A stretch of DNA of 64,000 bases from contig JAJQDI010000021.1 of NCBI GenBank assembly GCA_021202275.1, forward strand, positions 140,888 through 204,887, given 5' to 3'. Made by a program: the position numbers and the translations under genes. Under the pieces are notes generated by a model, which worked only from the letters and a program-made list of their open reading frames with translations, did no database searches and was not told the origin of the DNA. Below are positions 36,516-45,471 of this stretch, piece after piece; position 1 is the first letter of the stretch; every line of letters starts with the position of its first letter. Origin of the DNA: Bacteroides sp. GTDB taxonomy: Bacteria > Bacteroidota > Bacteroidia > Bacteroidales > Bacteroidaceae.

Positions 36516-39500
36516 TTAAAAATTAAGGCTGACTCCCAGAAGTGCAACAAAAGGACGCGGATAGATATTGTTGTCAATACCGTTATTCAGCTCCGGATCC
36601 AGACCATCGTATTTGGTAATAACAAATACATTCTGGAAGTTGGCATATACACGTCCGTTTATTTTGCTATTGAACAAATTGCTGAACGAATATCCCAGAG
36701 AGATGTTGTCACAACGCAGGAAAGAGGCATTTTGCACAAAATAGTCAGAATAGTAGTATGAACCTATCCCCTGATAACCCAGTTTCAATGCTTCCTTCGG
36801 ACGGTTTGAGAATCCATTGGAGTTGTAGAGTGCGTCCGCACTGATATTTGAACGGTCTGCCAATACATCATTATACACATAATTGTTGAGACTGGCACGC
36901 AAAGTGAAACTTAAGTCCCAGTTCTTATAAATAAACTTGGAATTCAACCCCATCAACACATCCCCCGCGGGTTTCTTGTACAGATATTTATCCGCTTCAT
37001 TGATGATACCGTCTCCGTTACGGTCTACAAACAGGTTTTCGATAGGATGACCGTTTTCATCGTATACCTGCTGGTATACATAGAATGAATTGGCCGGATG
37101 TCCTACTACATGGGCCTGGATATTCGATCCGGTACCGGAAGAGATCCCTCCTACGGCTACATAATATCCTTCTCCGCTACCTGTAGTCAGTTTGGTGATC
37201 TTGTTTTTATTATAGGTAAGGTTGAATCCCAGATCCCAGGTAAAATCTCTGGTGAGTACCGGTTTGGCATTGATAGCGAATTCGAAACCTTCATTTTTAA
37301 GAGAACCGATGTTACTGATCACCTGATTTTTGAAATTGGTACCCGCAGGCACAGAAACTACATTGAGAAGGTCTTTTGTTTTTCTCAGGTAGTAATCCGC
37401 GGATCCTGTAATACGTCCGTTAAGGAAGCCATAATCGATTCCTACATTCCAGGTAGTAGTCTCCTCCCATTTCAGATCTTTATTATAAGCATCCGGCCGA
37501 TAGAGGGTATACCATTCGTCACCTAACTGATAATACGCTCCCGCGATACTCATGGAATAGACAGGCAGATAAGGATAATCTCCCTGGTTGATATTCTGCT
37601 GACCTGTCACCCCATATCCGAGACGCAACTTCAGATCGGAAAAAATATCTACATCTTCCATAAATGCCTCTTCATTGATCTTCCATCCCAATGCTACGGA
37701 AGGGAAGAATCCCCAGCGGTGATCTTTGGAAAAACGTGAGGTTCCGTCGTAACGTACGGTGGCTGTAAGCAAGTATCTTTCCAACAGGTTATAGTTGGCA
37801 CGCGCAAAGAAAGAAACCAGGAAGTTCTCTGTTTTCCATGCGTTTTCATATTCAGAAGTCTTTTTGCCGGCTTCTGTGGGATGAGTGGGACGATAACTTC
37901 CATAACGGATCTCATTACCATCGTTGTAGAAATGCTGCCATTCGTAACCTCCCATGATATCAAAGTACTGACTTCCAAAGTCCTTACCATACATTAGGTA
38001 GGTACTCAAAGAAAGGTTGTATTTGTCTTTTTCTATATAGCCGTAATGACCATAATAGTTGTTGGTACCGGAATAAGGAGAGATCTTCGTAGTCTGAGAT
38101 CCACCCGACCAGTCACCTCCCAATGTCATATGCCAGCGCATATCGGGAAGGAAATGGAATTTATAGTCAATATCCACACTTCCGATAAAACTGTGTGACT
38201 TGGCTCTGTCGTCTTTCAATTCCAGCAAAGAGACAGGATTCTTTACGGATAACGCATTAGCTGTTCTCTCCCAATCGGGATCTCCGATGGATTCGGCACT
38301 CTGATCCCACTGATAGAATCCTCCGAAATATTTCTGATAAATTTCTCCATCACCGTATACAGGCTGAGCCGGATTCATGGTCAGTGCGGAACCAATAGCT
38401 CCGGTATCCGCATAGCGGTTTCTGGCATACATGAACTTACCGTTCATATTGATTTTCAAATGATCATCAAAAAAAGTAGGAGATAAATTGACACTGGCAG
38501 TGTAACGCTCAAAACTTGAGGTTTTCAATACACCATTCTGATTGGTATATCCCAAAGATACACGGTAAGGCATATTCGCCACACCTCCGGATACACTTAC
38601 ATTGTGATCAGTATTTATGCCCACTCTGTAGATCTCTTTCTGCCAGTCGGTATTCGCAGTCCCTACTGCTGCCATGACGTCCGGATCGTTGTTGTACAAT
38701 TCTCCGATAAGTGCGCGGTATTCGTCTCCGTTCAATACATTCACCGTTTTGCGGTTAGTACTTACAGATACATTCCCATCGTAAGATACTTTTGGTTTAC
38801 CACCTAATGTACCTTTCTTAGTAGTAATAATGATTACTCCATTGGATGCGCGTGAACCGTAAATAGCAGTGGCCGAAGCGTCTTTCAATACAGTAAAAGA
38901 TTCAATATCGTTCGGATTGACCATAGAAAGAGGATTTGCCAATCCTTGCACCCCTTCGCTATCCATAGCCAGTCCGTCGATCACGATCAACGGATCATTA
39001 CTGGCCGACAGAGAAGAACCTCCACGGATACGGATCTGTGCTCCACCTCCCGGAGTACCTCCGTCAGAAATCACACTCACCCCGGCAATCTTACCCGACA
39101 ACATATCCTGAGCATTCGTTACCATACCTTTGTTCATGGCGTCGGGTTTGATGGCAGTTACCGAACCGGTAAGATCGTTTTTCTTTACCGTACCGTAACC
39201 GATCACCACTGCCTCCTGCAGCATGATGGCATCGTCTTCCAGTGTAATTACCAGATTAGCCGCAGCAACAACCTCCGCTGTTCTGTAACCGATAAATGAG
39301 ACTTGAAGAATAGAATTGTCGGGAACACTTAATGTAAAATTTCCATCCAGGTCCGTGATGGTCCCGATTGTTGAATTGTCTTTGACCACTACATTCGCCC
39401 CGATCACCGGGTCTCCGAAGGTATCTTTGACATGTCCCCTCACCGAGACCTGCTGTGCATACGCACCCAAAGACAAGAAAAGCCCCAATAGCAAGGGGAG

Positions 39501-39536
39501 AATCGCACGATAGATTCTAAGATTAACTTGCTTCAT
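36516..39536 (-). CDS. susC: SusC-like TonB-dependent maltooligosaccharide importer
   Basis: A 1006-residue outer-membrane receptor. Signal peptide MKQVNLRIYRAILPLLLGLFLSLGAYAQ, CarboxypepD_reg-like domain (about 30-110: VSVRGHVKDTFGDPVIGANV), plug (about 115-230, with EAVVIGYGTVKKNDLTGSV) and a 22-strand barrel ending in Phe (LLGVSLNF). There is no STN domain, in keeping with control by a LacI-type regulator rather than an ECF sigma. The ATG at 39536 opens on the signal peptide; 39560 is a longer alternative. First gene of the minus-strand starch operon. Confidence 0.95.
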   Translation of the reverse strand: MKQVNLRIYRAILPLLLGLFLSLGAYAQQVSVRGHVKDTFGDPVIGANVVVKDNSTIGTITDLDGNFTLSVPDNSILQVSFIGYRTAEVVAAANLVITLEDDAIMLQEAVVIGYGTVKKNDLTGSVTAIKPDAMNKGMVTNAQDMLSGKIAGVSVISDGGTPGGGAQIRIRGGSSLSASNDPLIVIDGLAMDSEGVQGLANPLSMVNPNDIESFTVLKDASATAIYGSRASNGVIIITTKKGTLGGKPKVSYDGNVSVSTNRKTVNVLNGDEYRALIGELYNNDPDVMAAVGTANTDWQKEIYRVGINTDHNVSVSGGVANMPYRVSLGYTNQNGVLKTSSFERYTASVNLSPTFFDDHLKINMNGKFMYARNRYADTGAIGSALTMNPAQPVYGDGEIYQKYFGGFYQWDQSAESIGDPDWERTANALSVKNPVSLLELKDDRAKSHSFIGSVDIDYKFHFLPDMRWHMTLGGDWSGGSQTTKISPYSGTNNYYGHYGYIEKDKYNLSLSTYLMYGKDFGSQYFDIMGGYEWQHFYNDGNEIRYGSYRPTHPTEAGKKTSEYENAWKTENFLVSFFARANYNLLERYLLTATVRYDGTSRFSKDHRWGFFPSVALGWKINEEAFMEDVDIFSDLKLRLGYGVTGQQNINQGDYPYLPVYSMSIAGAYYQLGDEWYTLYRPDAYNKDLKWEETTTWNVGIDYGFLNGRITGSADYYLRKTKDLLNVVSVPAGTNFKNQVISNIGSLKNEGFEFAINAKPVLTRDFTWDLGFNLTYNKNKITKLTTGSGEGYYVAVGGISSGTGSNIQAHVVGHPANSFYVYQQVYDENGHPIENLFVDRNGDGIINEADKYLYKKPAGDVLMGLNSKFIYKNWDLSFTLRASLNNYVYNDVLADRSNISADALYNSNGFSNRPKEALKLGYQGIGSYYYSDYFVQNASFLRCDNISLGYSFSNLFNSKINGRVYANFQNVFVITKYDGLDPELNNGIDNNIYPRPFVALLGVSLNF

Positions 39537-39626
39537 GCATCTAAAAATTAAAGTTAACAATATAATAATTATAATTTCTCTCTGATCGAAAGAAGACCGC
39601 TTTCACAAAGGCCTTTTACGACAAAG

Positions 39627-39634
39627 CAAAAATA
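39627..39634 (-). promoter_or_regulatory. Possible -7 element of the susC operon
   Basis: TATTTTTG on the minus strand matches TAnnTTTG, 91 bp ahead of the susC ATG. It starts about 63 bp from the centre of the LacI operator. No clean -33 TTTG. Confidence 0.5.
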
Positions 39635-39689
39635 AACTTTATCAGAGTTTATAAAAGTAAAAGAAGTTATAAAACTGCAACAAGGTTTA

Positions 39690-39705
39690 TGCAATCGTTT
39701 GCATT
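39690..39705. promoter_or_regulatory. LacI-family operator in the susC/lacI divergent region
   Basis: ATGCAATCGTTTGCAT, a palindrome centred on CG with one mismatch. It is almost midway between the candidate -7 boxes of susC (39634) and of the regulator gene (39758), so it could serve both. The sister site is at 13426. Confidence 0.75.
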
Positions 39706-39757
39706 TATCGTTGCGGATAAATATCGCTTATAATCAAACAATTATTCTCTGATCGGT

Positions 39758-39765
39758 TATTTTTG
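39758..39765 (+). promoter_or_regulatory. Possible -7 element of the LacI-type regulator gene
   Basis: TATTTTTG matches TAnnTTTG; about 60 bp from the operator centre and 91 bp ahead of the ATG at 39857. No -33 box found. Confidence 0.45.
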
Positions 39766-39856
39766 CATTACCGTTGTTACATCCCTGGTGAATAGAAAGC
39801 CGGATTGGATTATACAAGGATTTGAATTACCTTTGGTGAAACATCTTGTTAGTACC

Positions 39857-40870
39857 ATGAATAAACCTCAGATCACGATCAAAGACATCGCACGCGCGTT
39901 GGGAGTATCGCCTTCCACTGTGTCCCGCGCTTTGAAGAACAATCCGGATATCAGTCAGGAAACACGGGACACTGTACATAAGTACGCACGCGAGCATAAT
40001 TATAAACCCAATGTACTGGCAGTGAACCTTCGGGCCAGCCGTTCGAATACCATCGGAGTGATCGTACCCCAAATGGTCCATCATTTTTTCTCGTGTGTAC
40101 TGAGTGGTATTGAAGAGGCTGCTGCCAGACACGGATATAATATCTTAGTAGCACAAAGCAACGAACTATACAAACGGGAAACAAAGATCGTACACTCTTT
40201 TCTGGCTGCCCGGGTATGTGGAGTGATTGCTTCACTGGCCAAAGATACTTCACAGTACGATCATTATCAGGAGCTTCTAAACAACAATATACCTGTAATC
40301 TTTTACGACCGCATTTGTACAGGGATCAATACGGAACGTGTGGTAGTCGACGACTATGCCGGCTCTTTTGCGGCAGTAGAGTATATGATACAAACCGGAT
40401 GCAAACGTATCTTTTTTTATGGAGCAGCTCCTCATCTGGAGATTACCAAAAACCGGCGCAACGGCTATCTGGACGCAATGAAGAGATACCGTATCCCTGT
40501 GGATGAGAGTATGATCCTGCTGTGTGATACCCGCGAAGAGGCAATTGCCCTTACTCCTGCCCTTCTGGAAGGAGAAGATCGTCCGGACGGTTTCTTCGCG
40601 ATCAATGACGAAACAGCTTCAGGCATCCTGTATGCCTGTAAATTGGTAGGATTGAAGATACCGGAAGAGGTGTCTATCTGCGGATTCACAGACGGAGCCA
40701 TTGCCCAGAGTACAGACCCGAAACTGACTACCGTAGAGCAGCGGGGGGAAGAGGTAGGCAAGTGTGCTATCGAGATCCTGATCGAAAAGATAGAGAAAGA
40801 AAATATACAACAAAAAGGAGCAAACAAGATTGTAAAGACCAACTTAGTGGTCCGAGGAACCACCAAATAA
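39857..40870 (+). CDS. LacI-family transcription regulator of the starch locus
   Basis: A 337-residue LacI/GalR-type regulator. HTH at residues 6-27 (ITIKDIARALGVSPSTVSRA) with the hinge LRASRSNTIGVIVPQ, then a periplasmic-binding-protein-like sensor domain (about 60-330). The ATG at 39857 is used because the HTH starts right after; the frame is open from a GTG at 39788 but that would add 23 unusual residues. Placed divergently from susC and ahead of the MFS and GH65 genes, it most likely senses maltose or a maltooligosaccharide and binds the two operators at 39690 and 13426. The operators lie about 60 bp upstream of the candidate -7 boxes, which suits activation as much as repression. Confidence 0.92.
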   Translation: MNKPQITIKDIARALGVSPSTVSRALKNNPDISQETRDTVHKYAREHNYKPNVLAVNLRASRSNTIGVIVPQMVHHFFSCVLSGIEEAAARHGYNILVAQSNELYKRETKIVHSFLAARVCGVIASLAKDTSQYDHYQELLNNNIPVIFYDRICTGINTERVVVDDYAGSFAAVEYMIQTGCKRIFFYGAAPHLEITKNRRNGYLDAMKRYRIPVDESMILLCDTREEAIALTPALLEGEDRPDGFFAINDETASGILYACKLVGLKIPEEVSICGFTDGAIAQSTDPKLTTVEQRGEEVGKCAIEILIEKIEKENIQQKGANKIVKTNLVVRGTTK

Positions 40871-41014
40871 GCTGATCCGAACCCTCCTTTTATAATTTTG
40901 AATAAAATCAGTAGCAGTGATTAATTAATAAATAATAAAAATAATGTTGAACCATTCGTCCCGTAGACCGGATACTATGTAAAGCGTGTATACGGAACGG
41001 ATACAGGAAATCCC

Positions 41015-42337
41015 ATGAAGACAAAACCCGATTTAAGTTTCTGGAAGCTATGGAATATCAGTTTCGGCTTCTTCGGCGTACAGATCGCCTATGCATTACA
41101 AAGTGCCAACATCAGTCGTATATTCGCAACGCTGGGAGCAGATCCGCACGACCTGAGTTATTTCTGGATCCTGCCTCCGCTGGCCGGGATCATCGTGCAA
41201 CCCATTATAGGGTCTGCCAGTGACAAGACATGGACCCGCTTCGGACGCCGTATTCCCTATTTGTTTGTAGGATCACTGATAGCGGTAGTAGTAATGTGCC
41301 TGCTTCCCAATGCCGGAAGTTTCGGAATGACAGTAGGTGCGGCCATGATGTTCGGACTGATCTCACTGCTCTTCCTGGATACATCCATCAATATGGCCAT
41401 GCAACCTTTCAAGATGATGGTGGGTGATATGGTCAACGAAAAACAGAAAGGGCTCGCCTATTCTATCCAGAGTTTCCTGTGCAACGCCGGAAGTCTGGTA
41501 GGATATATGTTCCCTTTTATCTTTACCTGGATCGGTATCCAGAATATAGCCGCAGAAGGTACGGTACCCGATTCGGTGATCTATTCTTTCTATGTCGGGG
41601 CAGCGATCCTGATCTTATGTGTGATCTACACGACAGTAAAAGTAAAAGAGTTGCCTCCGAAAGAGTTTGAAGCCTTCCACGGTATCACGGCAGATGAAAA
41701 AAAGGAAAAGACAGACTTTATCTCCCTGCTGAAAAACGCTCCGAAGGTATTCTGGACGGTAGGATTGGTGCAATTTTTCTGCTGGGCGGCATTTATGTAT
41801 ATGTGGACCTATACCAACGGAGCCATTGCGGATACAGCCTGGGGTACTACAGACCCACAGAGCGCGGGCTATCAGGAAGCAGGTAACTGGGTAGGTGTAC
41901 TCTTTGCTTTGCAGGCCATCGGCTCGGTTACGTGGGCAGTGATATTGCCGATGTTCAAATCGCGTAAGCTGGCCTACTCGCTGAGTCTGGTGATCGGAGG
42001 TATCGGATTTATCTCTACCCTCTTCTTCCACAACCAATACCTATTATTTATCTCGTATGTATTGATCGGATGCGCATGGGCGGCCATGCTGGCGATGCCG
42101 TTTACAATACTGACCAACTCCATCTCCGGAAAGAATATGGGGGCCTATCTCGGATTGTTCAATGGTACCATCTGTTTGCCACAGATCGTTGCGGCAGTAG
42201 CAGGCGGGTTGTTGCTCAGCCTGGTAGGTGGACGTCAGGTACATATGCTGGTATTGGCGGGTGTATTCCTGATCGTAGGGGCTATATGCGTGTATTTCAT
42301 CAAAGAGACCAGTGCTACCCACGAAAAAACAACATAA
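41015..42337 (+). CDS. MFS/GPH-type sugar transporter, probable maltose importer
   Basis: A 440-residue inner-membrane carrier with 12 predicted helices. The N-terminal WKLWNISFGFFGVQIAYALQ and the loop GSASDKTWTRFGRRIPYLF (the D-x5-GRR motif of MFS loop 2-3) match the SLC45/sucrose-type MFS proteins found in Bacteroidota starch loci. It should carry maltose or short maltooligosaccharides from the periplasm to the cytoplasm, feeding the phosphorylase downstream. It lies 144 bp after the regulator gene. An A7 run in the central loop is in frame. Confidence 0.9.
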   Translation: MKTKPDLSFWKLWNISFGFFGVQIAYALQSANISRIFATLGADPHDLSYFWILPPLAGIIVQPIIGSASDKTWTRFGRRIPYLFVGSLIAVVVMCLLPNAGSFGMTVGAAMMFGLISLLFLDTSINMAMQPFKMMVGDMVNEKQKGLAYSIQSFLCNAGSLVGYMFPFIFTWIGIQNIAAEGTVPDSVIYSFYVGAAILILCVIYTTVKVKELPPKEFEAFHGITADEKKEKTDFISLLKNAPKVFWTVGLVQFFCWAAFMYMWTYTNGAIADTAWGTTDPQSAGYQEAGNWVGVLFALQAIGSVTWAVILPMFKSRKLAYSLSLVIGGIGFISTLFFHNQYLLFISYVLIGCAWAAMLAMPFTILTNSISGKNMGAYLGLFNGTICLPQIVAAVAGGLLLSLVGGRQVHMLVLAGVFLIVGAICVYFIKETSATHEKTT

Positions 42338-42737
42338 TTGACGATTTGACAATTGACAATTTACGATTTGAATGACATCATGTGGTTACAGGACTGGCTG
42401 TTTCAATTCCTGAGCGGGCGGTTGATGCTACCAATTGCAGACCGGTGAAGCCCGCACAGCAATTGTCTCGTATAGATCAGCAAGATCTACATTAAATAAA
42501 CCTCTGTATTTTTAATCGTAATTAGCTTTACTGACCGTTGGTCGACGAAGTCAACCAACGGTTCGTAAATTATCAACATTCCTTGATATTAAGAATCAAA
42601 GAATGCTCATGAGCAAAAGGAGTAAATCGTAAATCCATTCGCCTCTTTATAAAATTGATAAAAAATAATGCATCGTTGGAAAGCGGTGCATTATTTTTTG
42701 TATATTGGCACTCCATAAAACACAACATGGTCGTACT
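42338..42737. other. Spacer between the transporter and maltose phosphorylase
   Basis: No gene. Starts with a short array of TTGACGATTTGACAATTGAC-type AT-rich units (42340-42370). A hairpin ACCGTTGGT/ACCAACGGT lies at 42534-42562. The 42690-42715 region (TTTTTTG, TATATTGG) may contain the GH65 promoter but matches the consensus poorly. Confidence 0.5.
42534..42562. terminator. Hairpin upstream of GH65
   Basis: ACCGTTGGT (42534-42542) and ACCAACGGT (42554-42562), with an inner GAC-GAA-GTC stem, one mismatch apart. Strong structure but no T run on the plus strand, so termination is uncertain. Confidence 0.45.
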
Positions 42738-45050
42738 ATGAAGAAATACCTGAAGACAGACGAATGGAACATTATAGAGGAGGGATTCGATCCGGACCGC
42801 CTCCGCGCTTCCGAAAGCATATTCAGCCTGGGAAACGGACGATTGGGACAACGGGGCAATTTTGAAGAAGCATATACAGAAGATTCTTTACAGGGATCGT
42901 ATGTGGGAGGAATTACTTATGCAGACCGTACCCGGGTAGGCTGGTGGAAAAATGGCTATCCAAGCTTCTTCTCCCGTGTACCCAATGCACCCAACTGGAG
43001 CGGTATTTACGTACGGCTTATCGATGAAGAGCTGGACCTTGCCCAGTGGGAAGTGGAGCAGTTCACCCGCCGGCTCGATATGAAAGAGGGAATTTCTTAC
43101 CGCGACATGACCGTAGAATCTCCGAAAGGGCATAAACTGCACATCCATGTAGAGCATGTCAACAGTATGGCGCAACAGAACCTATGTCTGATCCGCTACC
43201 GAGTAACCTCTGTCAATTACAAAGGAAAAATCTCACTGGTACCTTATATCAACGGAGATGTGACGTACGAACGGTCTAACTTCAATGAAAAGATGTGGAA
43301 CATCCTGAAGGCGGAAACCCGCAGCGACCATGCGTATATCTGGGCTCAGGTGAAGCGGGAAGACAGTCAACTAACCTGTGCGCTCACTTATGAACTGCTT
43401 CGCAACGGAAAACCGGTAACGGGTACACAGATCAAGATCGAAAAGGAAAAACTCACGGGATTCAGTGCCGGTGCGGATGTGAAGCCGGGAGATGAAGTCA
43501 CATTGTTGAAATATTCCGCCATTGTATCTACTCTGTATCACGACCGCAGGAAGCTGGTGGAACAAGCAGTGAAAGAGGCCCGGGAAGCCAGACAGATAGG
43601 TTGGAATAGCCTGTTGGAGGCTCACCGGAAAGTATGGCAGGAGATCTGGGATACAACCGATGTGGTGATCGAAGGAGATCCGGAAGCTCAGCAGGGGATC
43701 CACTTCAATATATTCCAGCTATACCAGAGCTACCGAGGAGAAGATCCCCGACTGAATATCGGTGCCAAAGGGTTCACAGGTGAGAAATACGGAGGGAATA
43801 CGCAATGGAATACAGAATTGTGCTGTGTACCTTTCTTCCTGCTTTCCAATCCCAAAGAGATTGTCAAGAACCTGTTGCTCTACCGGTACAACCAGCTACC
43901 TAAAGCCATTGAGAACGCAGAGAAACTGGGCTTTACCCACGGGGCAGCACTTTATCCGATGGTGACCAGCAACGGAGAAGAGTGTCACAACGAATGGGAG
44001 ATCACGTTCGAAGAGATACACCGAAATAATATCATCGCGTATGCCATCGATCAGTATACGGTAATGACAGGCAGCACCAGTTATGTGGCCAAATACGGTC
44101 TGGAAGTATTGATCGCTATCAGTCGTTTCTGGTCACAGCGGGTATCTTTCTCACAGACCAAACAGCAGTATGTATTGCTGGGGGTGACAGGCCCGAATGA
44201 ATATGAAAACAATGTAAATAACAACTGGTATACAAACTACTCCTGTGTACAGTGTCTGAAGAAGACCATAGAATATATCGGACTGACGGCTCAGAAGTAT
44301 CCGGATGAATATGCCCGTACGTGCCGGATCACCGGTTTCGAGATCTCTGAGACGGAACACTGGCAGGAGATCATAGATAAGATGTATCTCCCCGAAGATA
44401 CGGAACAAGGCATATTCCTGCAACAGGAAGGGTACCTGGATAAAGTACTGGATACGGTCGAAAGCATTCCCGCAGAAGAGCGTCCGGTAAATCAGCACTG
44501 GTCCTGGGATCGTATCCTGCGCTCCTGCTTCATCAAACAAAGTGACGTATTACTGGGTATGTACCTCTATTATTATCATTTCGATAAGGAAACCGTACGC
44601 AGGAATTTCCACTTCTACGAACCTCGTACCCTGCACGAATCATCACTCTCTCCTTTCGTTCACTCCATTCTGGCCGCACGCATCGGAGAGACGGAAAAAG
44701 CGTACGATCTCTTTCTCCGTGCTACCCGGCTGGATCTGGATGATTACAACAACGAAGTACACCAGGGACTTCATATCACCAGTATGGCAGGAAGCTGGCT
44801 GGCTATTGTGCAAGGTTTTGCCCAGATGCAGATCCGGAAAAACAATACTTTAAGATTCAGTCCGATCATTCCGGAAAAATGGACAGCTTATTCATTCTAT
44901 ATGTATTTCGGTGGATGCATGATACAGGTCAGAGTGACCCAGAGCGACATTACCATCCATTTGATTGAAGGGGAGCAACTGTCTGTTATGTTGTATGATC
45001 AGATTTATACTTTAGAAGCAGGAAAGGAATTGAAGAGTGAAAAAAAGTAA
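42738..45050 (+). CDS. GH65 maltose phosphorylase-type enzyme
   Basis: A 770-residue cytoplasmic GH65 enzyme, which splits maltose (or a related alpha-glucobiose) with phosphate into glucose and beta-glucose-1-phosphate. N-terminal beta-sandwich (about 15-260), (alpha/alpha)6 barrel with GFTGEKYGGNTQWNTELCC and the catalytic-acid region HNEWEITFEEIHRNN (Glu), the phosphate-site neighbourhood HESSLSPFVHSILAA, and a small C-terminal beta domain. The start at 42738 (MKKYLKTDEWNIIEEGFDP) is preferred to 42705. Kojibiose or trehalose phosphorylase activity is possible by family, but the neighbours favour maltose. Confidence 0.9.
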   Translation: MKKYLKTDEWNIIEEGFDPDRLRASESIFSLGNGRLGQRGNFEEAYTEDSLQGSYVGGITYADRTRVGWWKNGYPSFFSRVPNAPNWSGIYVRLIDEELDLAQWEVEQFTRRLDMKEGISYRDMTVESPKGHKLHIHVEHVNSMAQQNLCLIRYRVTSVNYKGKISLVPYINGDVTYERSNFNEKMWNILKAETRSDHAYIWAQVKREDSQLTCALTYELLRNGKPVTGTQIKIEKEKLTGFSAGADVKPGDEVTLLKYSAIVSTLYHDRRKLVEQAVKEAREARQIGWNSLLEAHRKVWQEIWDTTDVVIEGDPEAQQGIHFNIFQLYQSYRGEDPRLNIGAKGFTGEKYGGNTQWNTELCCVPFFLLSNPKEIVKNLLLYRYNQLPKAIENAEKLGFTHGAALYPMVTSNGEECHNEWEITFEEIHRNNIIAYAIDQYTVMTGSTSYVAKYGLEVLIAISRFWSQRVSFSQTKQQYVLLGVTGPNEYENNVNNNWYTNYSCVQCLKKTIEYIGLTAQKYPDEYARTCRITGFEISETEHWQEIIDKMYLPEDTEQGIFLQQEGYLDKVLDTVESIPAEERPVNQHWSWDRILRSCFIKQSDVLLGMYLYYYHFDKETVRRNFHFYEPRTLHESSLSPFVHSILAARIGETEKAYDLFLRATRLDLDDYNNEVHQGLHITSMAGSWLAIVQGFAQMQIRKNNTLRFSPIIPEKWTAYSFYMYFGGCMIQVRVTQSDITIHLIEGEQLSVMLYDQIYTLEAGKELKSEKK

Positions 45051-45471
45051 AAGATGAGTGATACTGTATGTAAACCGAAACTTTCTGATCATTTCCGATC
45101 CTTTATTTACCGCATACAGCTACCATTAACGGATTACTTTTCCACTCCAAAGAGAATATCCCGGCAGTCCTTTATTGTCGGTTCATAGGTTATGTAGGAC
45201 AAGTCCCTGTACGGTTGTCTCCTATTTTCAGACATTCCATCTCAGGGACTACACAACAAAACTGTTCTTTTAGTAACCAACCATAGAAGAATTGGTTACC
45301 CATTCACCTCCGATTGGTTACCAAAGTTCGTTATTTTTTAAGATCCGGAAAATCTACCGGAAAATGTTTTGGTAATTTTCAAGAAATCCACACAGATCCT
45401 TTTCTGCGAAATAAAAAACAGGACCGGAATATAGTTCCGATCCTGTCTTTATATGTATCTGAGAATTGATT
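45051..45471. other. Spacer between converging GH65 and oadB
   Basis: No gene. It contains GTAACCAA (45273-45280) and two copies of its inverse TTGGTTAC (45292-45299, 45314-45321), and the oadB terminator at its right end. Confidence 0.5.
45411..45446 (-). terminator. Terminator of the oadGAB operon
   Basis: ACAGGACCGGAA (45418-45429) pairs with TTCCGATCCTGT (45435-45446) with one mismatch; minus-strand reading enters TTTTTTAT. Confidence 0.85.
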
